Of a DNA stretch of 56,090 nt, positions 17,274 through 25,827 are shown piece by piece. The notes beneath the pieces are model-generated. The model worked only from the letters and a program-made list of their open reading frames with translations. It was not told the DNA's origin and did not search any database. Source of the stretch: an uncultured Bacteroides sp. (GTDB taxonomy: Bacteria; Bacteroidota; Bacteroidia; Bacteroidales; Bacteroidaceae); the NCBI RefSeq assembly GCF_958445495.1, contig NZ_CAUCSQ010000027.1, positions 1 to 56,090 of the forward strand. Direction: 5' to 3'. Position 1 is the stretch's first letter, and each line of letters starts with the position of its first letter. A program made the translations under genes and the position numbers.

Positions 17274-18953
17274 TCATTCTACGATGTCTCTCGCCCTGTC
17301 CAGCGCTACGTTGATGTTCGGACAGATGTTGTCTTTTCCCAGCAGTTCGTAGAAACCGGATTTCTCCAGTACCTTGTGCACTTTGCCGTTTACCCCGGAG
17401 AGGATAACGGTAATCTTCTCCTTTTGTGACATTTCGCAAAGCGTCGCCAGGTTGTGGATGCCCGTGGAGTCGATGAAAGGTACTTTACGCATGCGGATGA
17501 TGCGTACTTTCGGGCGGTCTCCCAGTTGCGCCATCGTTTCTTCGAATTTCGTGGCGATGCCGAAAAAGTAAGGGCCGTTGATTTCATACACTTCCACCCC
17601 TTTGGGGACGATGAGGTTTTCTTCGTGCACGGCGATGTCCGATTCTTTGTTAGGGTCGATTTCGTCCGTGATGACAGAGATTTCGGTCGTCTCCATGACA
17701 CGTTTCATAAAGAGCACGCAGGCAATCACCAGCCCTATCTCGATGGCGACGGTCAAGTCGAAGATAACGGTAAGGAAGAAAGTGATGAGCAATACGGTGA
17801 CATCCGATTTCGGGTTTTTCAGCAGAGCCTTGAACACCCTCCAGCCGCTCATGTTGTAAGAAACGATAACCAGCACGCCTGCCAGGCACGCCATCGGAAT
17901 GTATTGTGCGAGCGGCATCAGGAAAAGCAGGATTAGCAGCAGTATCACCGCATGGATGATGCCGGCTACCGGTGTCTTGCCCCCGTTGTTGATATTCGTC
18001 ATGGTGCGGGCGATGGCTCCGGTGGCGGGAATGCCTCCGAATAGCGGGGTTATGATGTTTGCCGCTCCCTGTGCGATAAGTTCCGTATTGGAGTCATGGC
18101 GGTCGCTTATCACTCCGTCCGCCACGGTAGCGGACAGTAAAGACTCGATGGCTCCCAGCACGGCGATGGTGACAGCCACCGGGAACAGCTCTCTGACAGC
18201 TTCCCAGTCCAGGGCGGGAACCACGGCGCCGGGCAGTTCCGATTTGATGGTGAAACGGTCGCCGATGGTCTGGATACAGTCGATTCCTCCGAAAGTCTTC
18301 ATCAGGTAAACGGCGGCGGTGACGATGATGATTGCAACCAGCGAGCCGGGGATTTTCTTCGAGAACTTCGGGGTGACGGCGATGATGACGATACTGATAA
18401 TGCTGGTGACGGTGTTCCACCAGTTCACTGTATCGAAATGGCGGAAGTAAATCATCCATTTCCCGATGAAGTCGCCCGGAACCTTCTCTTCCCCGAAAGA
18501 CAGTCCGAAGATGTCCGCGATTTGCGTGGTGAAGATGGTGACGGCGATACCGCTGGTGAAACCTACGATGATGGGGTAAGGGATGAACTTGATTACCGCT
18601 CCGAGCTTGAATACCCCTAATAATATAAGGAGTATGCCTGCCATGAGGGTCGCCACAATCAGGCCCGCTTCGCCGTATTGCTGGATGATGCCGTAAATAA
18701 TGACGATGAATGCTCCTGTGGGGCCGCCGATTTGCACCTTGCTCCCTCCCATCAGGGAGATGATGAACCCGGCGATGATGGCGGTGATGATACCTTTTTC
18801 CGGCGATACTCCCGAAGCGATACCGAAGGCTATGGCTAGCGGGAGCGCGACGATACCTACGATGATGCCGGCCATGAGGTCTGCCGTAAACGTTTCTTTC
18901 GAGTAGTTTTTCAGGCAGGAAACCAGTTTGGGTTTGAATTCAAATAGCTTCAT
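17274..18953 (-). CDS. SulP-family anion permease with STAS domain
   Basis: A 559-residue inner-membrane protein. The N-terminal ~430 residues hold the many hydrophobic segments of the SLC26/SulP fold, with signature stretches IVGIVALPLAIAFGIASGV, SKVQIGGPTGAFIVII and ELIAQGAANIITPLFGGIPATGAIART. The last ~110 residues are a STAS domain (VEVYEINGPYFFGIATKFEE, RMRKVPFIDSTGIHNL) ending VALDRARDIVE. It transports inorganic anions; sulfate or bicarbonate are both plausible, and substrate cannot be told from sequence. It is a monocistronic-looking gene divergent from rubrerythrin and is not obviously linked to the neighbouring glycan genes. Confidence 0.9.
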   Translation of the reverse strand: MKLFEFKPKLVSCLKNYSKETFTADLMAGIIVGIVALPLAIAFGIASGVSPEKGIITAIIAGFIISLMGGSKVQIGGPTGAFIVIIYGIIQQYGEAGLIVATLMAGILLILLGVFKLGAVIKFIPYPIIVGFTSGIAVTIFTTQIADIFGLSFGEEKVPGDFIGKWMIYFRHFDTVNWWNTVTSIISIVIIAVTPKFSKKIPGSLVAIIIVTAAVYLMKTFGGIDCIQTIGDRFTIKSELPGAVVPALDWEAVRELFPVAVTIAVLGAIESLLSATVADGVISDRHDSNTELIAQGAANIITPLFGGIPATGAIARTMTNINNGGKTPVAGIIHAVILLLILLFLMPLAQYIPMACLAGVLVIVSYNMSGWRVFKALLKNPKSDVTVLLITFFLTVIFDLTVAIEIGLVIACVLFMKRVMETTEISVITDEIDPNKESDIAVHEENLIVPKGVEVYEINGPYFFGIATKFEETMAQLGDRPKVRIIRMRKVPFIDSTGIHNLATLCEMSQKEKITVILSGVNGKVHKVLEKSGFYELLGKDNICPNINVALDRARDIVE

Positions 18954-19004
18954 TTTTAGATGTTGTTATACGTATGTCCTGTTCTTTTTGTAAAGCAGAG
19001 GTTG

Positions 19005-19012
19005 CAAAATTA
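19005..19012 (-). promoter_or_regulatory. -7 element for the SulP gene
   Basis: Read on the - strand this is TAATTTTG followed by C, fitting TAnnTTTG. It lies 51 bases upstream of the SulP ATG. Confidence 0.5.
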
Positions 19013-19131
19013 GATAAAATAATCGGAATAAATATGTTATCCGGCATACTATTTGCTTGTTAATAGGTTTTATCGATGGTCCGATAGTTTTTATTCATAG
19101 GGAAAAGGAGGGTTATTACAAACAAATGGCG

Positions 19132-19139
19132 TATATTTG
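19132..19139 (+). promoter_or_regulatory. -7 element for rubrerythrin
   Basis: TATATTTG fits TAnnTTTG and lies 61 bases upstream of the rubrerythrin ATG, leaving a leader of about 50 bases. No convincing -33 element is seen. Confidence 0.5.
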
Positions 19140-19200
19140 TGTTGTTATAGTACGACAAGTTACGTTTTGGCAATTACCCATTTAAAATAGATTAAGAATT

Positions 19201-19779
19201 ATGACTAAAAGTATCAAGGGAACTCAGACAGAAAAGAACCTGCTGACTTCATTCGCCGGAGAATCACAGGCAAGAATGCGTTACACTTATTTCGCCAGTG
19301 TGGCAAAAAAAGAAGGCTACGAACAGGTTGCCGCGATTTTTACGGAAACGGCGGACCAGGAAAAGGAACATGCAAAACGGATGTTTAAATACCTGGAAGG
19401 CGGCATGGTGGAAATCACCGCCAGTTATCCGGCGGGCGTAATAGGCACTACGCTTGAAAATCTTCGTGCCGCCGCTGCCGGCGAACATGAAGAATGGGCT
19501 TTGGATTATCCTCATTTTGCAGATGTGGCCGAACAGGAAGGTTTTCCGATGATTGCCGCTATGTACCGCAACATTGCAGTTGCCGAGAAAGGCCACGAAG
19601 AAAGATACCTTGCTTTCGTGAACAACATCGAAAATATGACTGTGTTCGCTAAAGAAGGCGAAGTGGTATGGCAATGCCGTAACTGCGGTTATATCACTGT
19701 AGGTAAGGAAGCTCCTGAAGTTTGCCCGGCCTGTTTGCATCCGCAGGCTTATTTCGAGGTGAAGAAAGAAAACTATTAA
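19201..19779 (+). CDS. rbr: Rubrerythrin
   Basis: A 192-residue cytoplasmic non-haem iron protein that reduces hydrogen peroxide in anaerobes. The N-terminal ferritin-like four-helix domain carries the diiron ligands (LTSFAGESQARMRYTYF, TADQEKEHAKRMF, AAAGEHEEW, IAVAEKGHEERY). The C-terminal rubredoxin-like domain carries the Fe(Cys)4 site as C159-x2-C162 (CRNC) and C175-x2-C178 (CPAC). Length and domain order are normal. It has its own promoter and a strong terminator just downstream, so it is a single-gene transcript, the usual state for this oxidative-stress gene. Confidence 0.96.
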   Translation: MTKSIKGTQTEKNLLTSFAGESQARMRYTYFASVAKKEGYEQVAAIFTETADQEKEHAKRMFKYLEGGMVEITASYPAGVIGTTLENLRAAAAGEHEEWALDYPHFADVAEQEGFPMIAAMYRNIAVAEKGHEERYLAFVNNIENMTVFAKEGEVVWQCRNCGYITVGKEAPEVCPACLHPQAYFEVKKENY

Positions 19780-19821
19780 TCAATAGATGAATAGATAAAT
19801 CTTGGATGATTTAGATAAAGA

Positions 19822-19858
19822 AAATGCCGCTTACAGTAATATGCAAGCGGCATTTTTC
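19822..19858 (+). terminator. Rho-independent terminator of rubrerythrin
   Basis: Perfect 11-bp stem AAATGCCGCTT (19822-19832) with AAGCGGCATTT (19845-19855), a 12-base loop and a run of T's (19853-19857). Confidence 0.85.
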
Positions 19859-20060
19859 GTCACCGAAAAAACAAATTGCTATCATTTTACTCTCTCATCC
19901 TGTTTGTAGAAGGATTTGTCCTTTCTATTAATCAAAGAAAAGATGCTTCACTACGTTCTGACTATGTTTTGAACAAAGTGAATGACAGATTGGTAGGACT
20001 TACTTATTTTTCGGATAGTCTTTTGGGTATTTAAACAAGAGTTATCCGGTTATCCTTTAT
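19859..20060. other. Gap between rubrerythrin terminator and HTCS stop
   Basis: No gene is supported. A + strand frame stays open from 19840 to 20034 and reads like protein near its end (LRSDYVLNKVNDRLVGLTYF), but it has no ATG and runs through the terminator. It may be a gene remnant or chance. Confidence 0.35.
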
Positions 20061-23000
20061 CTATTGATTCCGGTAATCTTTGGGAGATACGCCGTATTGC
20101 TTTAGGAATTCCCGATAGAAATAAGATTTGTTGGAGAATCCGCACTTGAACATAATCTCGGATACGGTCAACTTGGTTGTCCTTAGTAGTTTGGCTGCAT
20201 GTTCCAGTCTGATGCCCCGTACAAACTCACTCGGAGTTTTGTCTATTATTTCTTTGAACTTCCGGTATAAAGTAGCTTTACTCACTCCTACGAACTCGGC
20301 AATAGAAGAAGGGCTTAATAACTCATCATCTATATTATTCTTGATGAAATCCGTTACATTCTGTATCAGCTCTTCGTCTTCCGGATGAAGCACAATCCCG
20401 TCTTTTACTTTCACGGAAGACATGCTGGAATTGAAGTAGTCCTTTAAAAGCATCTGCCTCGACAGCAGATTCTCTATGGCGGATATCACTTGCCTCGGGT
20501 GAAATGGTTTGACGATATACGCATCCGCACCATGATTAAAGGCATTAATCTGGTCTTCTACGGACGCTTTTGCCGATATTCCTATAATTGGAATATAGCT
20601 TGTTTTCAAATCGGATTTCAACTTATGAATTAGACTTAAACCGTCCATATTGGGCATGACAATATCACTTATAATAATATCCGGATGGTTGTGCTCTATC
20701 TCTTTCAAAGCCTCCGTCCCGTCTTTGGCTTCATGTATCACATAGTCGGAGAGGACATCTTTCAGCAGGTTCCTGATATTCTTCTCATCTTCCACTATCA
20801 GTATGACAGTGTCTTTGCGGGGGGATGAGTCGTCCTGCTCGTTTTTTTCTTTCTGCAACGAATCCTTTTCATCTGTCGCAACAAGTGAATGCCCGGATGG
20901 CAGAGGAGGAACTACAACTGAAAATTCTACATTCTTTCCCAGCTCACTGCTTACGCTTATCTGCCCGCCTAACAATTCGACCAGGCTCTTTGTCAGGTTC
21001 AAACCTATGCCATTGCTTACGGAGTTGCCCAATTTGGGAGTATCGAATATCTTATACTTGTCAAATATCTCTGCCATCTGTTGCTCTGTTAATCCCTTGC
21101 CTGAATTCCTTACAATCAGATACAAGGTTTTATCGGCTTCATTCTGAGATAGTTCGACGTGAATATATCCGTAACGGGGAGTATATTTGAAAGCATTCGA
21201 CAGCAGGTTGAATATGATTTTCTCCAAAACATTGCGGTCGGAATATATCTCTGACGTATCATGCGTCTCCACCTTGAAGTCTATTTTATTCTCTTTCAGT
21301 ATATCCACGTAATTATTGGAAGCATACTCCATCAATGTTTTCACGTTCACATTTTCGGGATGCAAATTCATATTGCCCGATTTGGTTTTACGGAACTCCA
21401 TCAGCTCACTAATCAGCTTCTGCATCCTTTCGGCATTATTCTTTATTATTTGGAGATACTTCTTGGTGTTGCTATCCAGCCCGTTCTGTTCCAACAAGTG
21501 TTGGGCGGGTGTATAAATCAAAGTCAGCGGAGTGAAGAACTCATGTGCCACATTCGTGAAAAAGTTAAGCCGGGATTCGTATATCTTCCGTTCATGCCGT
21601 TTCTCTACCTGGGCTATAAGAATCTGGCGGCTTAGCCGTATGCGGTTTTTGATGACAGACCTTGTAATATAGAAGATAATAACGCATAATATGGCATAGA
21701 TAATCAAGGCCGGGACACTAAGCCACCACGGATAACCTACCTTTATGGTTAAGTGATAGATGTTGTCTCCCCATACCTTGTCGCCGTTCGTGCTCTTCAC
21801 TTCGAGCTGATACTCACCCGGAGGAAGCTGGGTAAAGATAATATTCGGATTATTGCCCATTTCCACCCAATCATCCGAATGGTTCTTCAAGCGGTAGGCA
21901 TATTCGCAGTTTTCATTGTTGATAAAGTCTTTGGCTATGAAATTGAAAGTCATGAACCGTTCTTCGTAGCTGAGTTTCAACACTCCTTTTCTGATTCGTT
22001 CATTCATATCCTGCACCGTATTATATATCTTCAAGCTACTTAATGCAAGCGGGGGATTGAACTTGCGCAACCGTATATTGCGGGGATTGAAATAACTGAA
22101 CCCGCTTACTCCTCCGAAATAAAGGAAATCACGTTTATCCTTGAAGAAAGCCCCATCAGAGAATTCATCGTTCTGCAATCCGTCATTCAACGTATAGTTG
22201 TCTGTTTTGTTGCTTTTTATATTCAAGCAGGACAACCCCTGATTGGTACTGAGCCATATATTCCCTTCATGGTCTTTTAATATTCCGTGAATCGTTTTAT
22301 TATTCAATTTCTCGTCGGCATATTGTATCAGGTGAAAATCATTCTCCTCCTTTTTCAATTCGTTCAGTCCATAACTTGTCCCTATCCATATACCGGTATC
22401 GTCACGCAGCAAACACAATACATCATTGTTGGTGAGTAAAATCCGGCTGTCTATATCCTCCAATGATTTTATGCCGTTGTTTTCGATGTTAATGCAGTTT
22501 AAGCCTCCGCCACGTGTGCCGAACCATAACGTATGGTCTTCCGGGCCGGATGTGATGGCATAAACGACATCGTTATTCAATGAGATATTCTTATCTGACG
22601 AGTTGTATTGCCGGAACCCTTTGACGCGGTAGCGGCCCTGTTCTCTGGAAATATTTATTTTGATTAAGCCATACCCTGATGTACCGACCCATAAAAGAGA
22701 ATCGTTATTCGTAAAATAAATGTTGTACACAGCCTTGAAGGGCGGGTATTTATCGGGTATCTCTAGTTTTTCCAATCGTCCTGTAGCGGCATTCAATATA
22801 TTGATTCCGGTTCCTTCCGTTCCGATAAAAATATCATTGGCCTTATTTCTTTTCAATGCATAGACGGAGTTGGATATCAGTCCTTTACCCTCATCCAGAT
22901 AATCTGCCAACTCTTTGGTCTCAGGATTCAACAGCTTTATTCCGCTTCCTTTTGTGCCTATCAGAATATTGCCGTCTCCATCCTCGCAAAAACATCTCAC

Positions 23001-24014
23001 AGGGTGGCTGGTGTGAACGGTTTCAAACAAAGAATCATAATGGTAAAGCTGGATTAGTCCTTGCCCGTCCGTACCTATCCACAAGATATTCTGGCTGCCG
23101 GAATAAAGAGTGAAAACAGACAACTGGCTGGAAAGTCCGTTCAGATAGGTAAAAGTATTCTTTCTCAAATCATAATGAATACAGCCGCCTTCTATGAAGC
23201 TGACGAACATGTTGTCCCCTGCTAAAATAGCTTGCGATACGGGTTTGTTGTTATCCAGTCCGATGCATCGGGAAACTGTAAAGTCGGGATTCAAAAGGAA
23301 AATCCTGTTGTCTTTATTCAGGATAAATCTGCCTTTCGACAGAAATATCTTATCCACAGGGGTCTGTATGCCGACCGGGCGTAAATCATCCTGCTTTCCT
23401 CCGTTCACGAGTAGGTGATAACTCAGATACGCAGTGCTTCCGTTATTCAGAAGAAAAAGCATACAATCGGAATCATTCACGGAATAATCCTTTACATGAC
23501 TGGCAAAGTCCGTGTGAATCGGATTAAACTCATCCTCAGAATCATTATAGACAAAGAAACCGAGCCCTTTTATAAGGCAGATGATATCTCCTGCCGCACT
23601 CTTTCCTAAAATAAAAGACTTTTCCTGATTAGGCACTTTATTGTCTGTTCTCAGATAATACCTTGTTATCTGGCGGGTTCGTTTGTCTAACCGGTTGACT
23701 CCATTATCTGTTGCTATCCATAAACTGCCCTTGCATTCGATAATCTGTCGGATCACGTTATTGCTTATGGAATTGGGATTGTTTTTGCTATATCTGAATG
23801 TTGTGATTTCTCTTCCATTATACGCATTTAGTCCATCCCATGTCCCAATCCAGATTGTATGTTCCTCATCTTCCAGAATACAGTTTACCGAGTTATTTGT
23901 CAGTCCGTTAACATTTGAGATGTGTTTTGCCACATTGAATGCATACGACTTTATGGGAGTGGCAAATGCAATAATCAGAATAAAAATTGTTTGTACGTAT
24001 AAGATGTTTCTCAT
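20061..24014 (-). CDS. Hybrid two-component system regulator (HTCS), AraC output (locus B)
   Basis: A 1317-residue one-protein signalling system. After a signal peptide come two-component-regulator propeller repeats (e.g. EDEEHTIWIGTWDGLNAYN, DDTGIWIGTSYGLNEL) filling the periplasm to about residue 690, a Y_Y_Y domain (FTQLPPGEYQLEVKSTNGD) and a membrane segment near 770-790. The histidine kinase has phosphorylatable His in NVAHEFFTPLTLI (H824) and ATPase motifs NLLSNAFKYTP and GIGLNL. A receiver follows with Asp in IIISDIVMPNMDG (D1117), then an AraC-type helix-turn-helix at the C-terminus. It should bind an oligosaccharide in the periplasm and activate the GH130-to-SusD operon lying just upstream in the same direction. 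The region after the His reads FF where many HTCS kinases have LR. Confidence 0.95.
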   Translation of the reverse strand: MRNILYVQTIFILIIAFATPIKSYAFNVAKHISNVNGLTNNSVNCILEDEEHTIWIGTWDGLNAYNGREITTFRYSKNNPNSISNNVIRQIIECKGSLWIATDNGVNRLDKRTRQITRYYLRTDNKVPNQEKSFILGKSAAGDIICLIKGLGFFVYNDSEDEFNPIHTDFASHVKDYSVNDSDCMLFLLNNGSTAYLSYHLLVNGGKQDDLRPVGIQTPVDKIFLSKGRFILNKDNRIFLLNPDFTVSRCIGLDNNKPVSQAILAGDNMFVSFIEGGCIHYDLRKNTFTYLNGLSSQLSVFTLYSGSQNILWIGTDGQGLIQLYHYDSLFETVHTSHPVRCFCEDGDGNILIGTKGSGIKLLNPETKELADYLDEGKGLISNSVYALKRNKANDIFIGTEGTGINILNAATGRLEKLEIPDKYPPFKAVYNIYFTNNDSLLWVGTSGYGLIKINISREQGRYRVKGFRQYNSSDKNISLNNDVVYAITSGPEDHTLWFGTRGGGLNCINIENNGIKSLEDIDSRILLTNNDVLCLLRDDTGIWIGTSYGLNELKKEENDFHLIQYADEKLNNKTIHGILKDHEGNIWLSTNQGLSCLNIKSNKTDNYTLNDGLQNDEFSDGAFFKDKRDFLYFGGVSGFSYFNPRNIRLRKFNPPLALSSLKIYNTVQDMNERIRKGVLKLSYEERFMTFNFIAKDFINNENCEYAYRLKNHSDDWVEMGNNPNIIFTQLPPGEYQLEVKSTNGDKVWGDNIYHLTIKVGYPWWLSVPALIIYAILCVIIFYITRSVIKNRIRLSRQILIAQVEKRHERKIYESRLNFFTNVAHEFFTPLTLIYTPAQHLLEQNGLDSNTKKYLQIIKNNAERMQKLISELMEFRKTKSGNMNLHPENVNVKTLMEYASNNYVDILKENKIDFKVETHDTSEIYSDRNVLEKIIFNLLSNAFKYTPRYGYIHVELSQNEADKTLYLIVRNSGKGLTEQQMAEIFDKYKIFDTPKLGNSVSNGIGLNLTKSLVELLGGQISVSSELGKNVEFSVVVPPLPSGHSLVATDEKDSLQKEKNEQDDSSPRKDTVILIVEDEKNIRNLLKDVLSDYVIHEAKDGTEALKEIEHNHPDIIISDIVMPNMDGLSLIHKLKSDLKTSYIPIIGISAKASVEDQINAFNHGADAYIVKPFHPRQVISAIENLLSRQMLLKDYFNSSMSSVKVKDGIVLHPEDEELIQNVTDFIKNNIDDELLSPSSIAEFVGVSKATLYRKFKEIIDKTPSEFVRGIRLEHAAKLLRTTKLTVSEIMFKCGFSNKSYFYREFLKQYGVSPKDYRNQ

Positions 24015-24049
24015 GTAAATGAATGTTGTTGATACGGTTAGGATGATAG

Positions 24050-24057
24050 CAAATATA
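24050..24057 (-). promoter_or_regulatory. -7 element for the HTCS gene
   Basis: Read on the - strand this is TATATTTG followed by C, fitting TAnnTTTG, 35 bases upstream of the HTCS ATG. It supports separate transcription of the regulator from the SusCD operon. Confidence 0.55.
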
Positions 24058-24210
24058 AGGAATTTATTTTATTCCACGCATATTTTTATCGGTAACGATA
24101 GTCTATGATTTCATCGTCAACAACCAATCAATAATCAATAGGCGTTTGCTAGGTTCAGCATTCATTCACGAGAAATAATAATGTCTTTTTCATGGTCAGT
24201 TGGTTGTTAA

Positions 24211-24240
24211 AAGAGGGCGGATTTTATAACCCGCCCCCTC
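24211..24240 (-). terminator. Terminator of the locus B operon
   Basis: GGGCGG (24215-24220) pairs with CCGCCC (24231-24236), extended by TT/AA past one mismatch. On the - strand the stem is followed by TCTTTT. It lies 10 bases after the SusD stop. Confidence 0.65.
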
Positions 24241-24249
24241 ATTTTCATA

Positions 24250-25803
24250 TTAATAACCCGGATTTTGGGAAAGAATATTGTTACTCTTATCCCTTTCACC
24301 TTGTGGTATAGGAAACAGATAATCTCTGTCGTCCCTAAAATTGGCACCTTTCGATGTATTATATTTTGTTGCATAAGCACGCATCACGGTTCCGAAACGT
24401 TTTTGCCTCATTAGGTCATCCCGTCTCCAGCCTTCCATAGCCAATTCGCAGCGACGCTCCTTCCAAATGATTTCTTTTAGACGTTCTGGGTTCGTTTCTG
24501 TTATGTCGGGCAGGGTATTAGCTGTTGTAGCAGGAACATACGTCTGTTGATCTCTTCTCGGATCTATCGGATTAGTTTTGCGGGCTCTTTCTCTTACATC
24601 ATTCAGGTAAGGAAGTGCAAGCCCTGGTTTTCCATTTTCGTTTAATACTTCGGCATACATCAAGAGAACATCGGAATAACGGATCAAACGAATGTTGTAA
24701 CTAATCATCCAGACGTCGAAACCTGTTTTTTCTACTGCTGGCACAGTCATCTTGTAATCATGATAACCGCTTGGAGATTCAGCATTGTCCTGCGCTTCAG
24801 TATCACCTTTATATCTATCACCGGTTTGTGTGAATACATAAGTAATACGTGGGTCATCTGCGTCAAAGGCATCATGGAGATCTTGGGTTGGTACGTGAAA
24901 TCCATATCCTTGATAACCGGAGATGCGTCTGCTTGTGAAGAAGTGAGGGACATTGGTACCTGTGGCTATGTTTTTGTCATATACTTTGTTGGCAATCTCA
25001 AATACTGATTCCGAACTGTTTTCATATTCAGTGCGCCAGTTCATGCCGTAATCACTCAACAATGTATAGTCTTTGTCTACTTCAATAATATCATGAAGTA
25101 CCGTTTCGGCAGAGGTAAAATCACCTTTGAACATGTATGTTTTAGCAAGCATTGTTTTAGCAAAGCCACGTGTTGCACGATAAGCATCATCTTCAGAGTA
25201 ATCTCCTTTTGCAGGAAGTGCGGAGGCATCAGTTAAATCATTTACAATACATTCATATACCTTCTCCAATGGGGAGCGGGGTATTTGCAGTATTTCAGCG
25301 GGTTGCATCGGCGTAGTGATTAGAGGCACTTCTCCGAACGTGGTGACCAGGCAATAATACCCGAATGCCCTCAATGCTTTTGCCTCGTTTGCATAACGTT
25401 CCAATAGCTCTTCGTTTCCTATCGCATCAGGGGCATAATAAATCACATCGTTACAGCGATTGATTAATCTGTACAGGATTTCCCAACGACGGCCCACTTC
25501 GCCATTGGTTGTGTAGACAGTAAAGTCGGACAAGTCGCGTACTTCGGCACGGTCACCGTCATTACCTCCTCCTTTTAGGGCATCATCAGTGCTACAATCA
25601 CCTACAAAATAATGATTTAATGCATATTCATTCCAAGTTGTACGTAATTGAAGATAAGCTCCTGTCAAGGCTTGTTCAATATCGCTTTCCTTCTGATAAT
25701 AATTATCGCTTGTGGTTTTACCATAACTTGGTTCGTCGAGAGAGCAGCTATACAACCCCACTCCGGCAAGAGCCCAGCATATTATAAATAATATTTTTCT
25801 CAT
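24250..25803 (-). CDS. SusD/RagB-family nutrient-binding lipoprotein (locus B)
   Basis: A 517-residue outer-membrane lipoprotein with signal MRKILFIICWALAGVGLYSC. SusD features include SDNYYQKESDIEQALTGAY, the helical ANEAKALRAFGYYCLVTTFG, YNIRLIRYSDVLLMYAEVLNE and the C-terminal KEIIWKERRCELAMEGWRRDDLMR with a final IPQGERDKSNNILSQNPGY. It forms the lid on the SusC barrel encoded 24 bases upstream and is the last gene of the operon before the terminator. The ligand is probably an oligosaccharide related to the cytoplasmic GH130 substrate, but this is inference from gene order. Confidence 0.94.
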   Translation of the reverse strand: MRKILFIICWALAGVGLYSCSLDEPSYGKTTSDNYYQKESDIEQALTGAYLQLRTTWNEYALNHYFVGDCSTDDALKGGGNDGDRAEVRDLSDFTVYTTNGEVGRRWEILYRLINRCNDVIYYAPDAIGNEELLERYANEAKALRAFGYYCLVTTFGEVPLITTPMQPAEILQIPRSPLEKVYECIVNDLTDASALPAKGDYSEDDAYRATRGFAKTMLAKTYMFKGDFTSAETVLHDIIEVDKDYTLLSDYGMNWRTEYENSSESVFEIANKVYDKNIATGTNVPHFFTSRRISGYQGYGFHVPTQDLHDAFDADDPRITYVFTQTGDRYKGDTEAQDNAESPSGYHDYKMTVPAVEKTGFDVWMISYNIRLIRYSDVLLMYAEVLNENGKPGLALPYLNDVRERARKTNPIDPRRDQQTYVPATTANTLPDITETNPERLKEIIWKERRCELAMEGWRRDDLMRQKRFGTVMRAYATKYNTSKGANFRDDRDYLFPIPQGERDKSNNILSQNPGY

Positions 25804-25827
25804 AATGTAATGTCTTTTTAGCTAGAT

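Noticed and set aside
14696..19779. GH95, SulP and rubrerythrin as one functional unit
   Set aside because: SulP and rubrerythrin have separate divergent promoters and a palindrome separates SulP from GH95; nothing links their functions.
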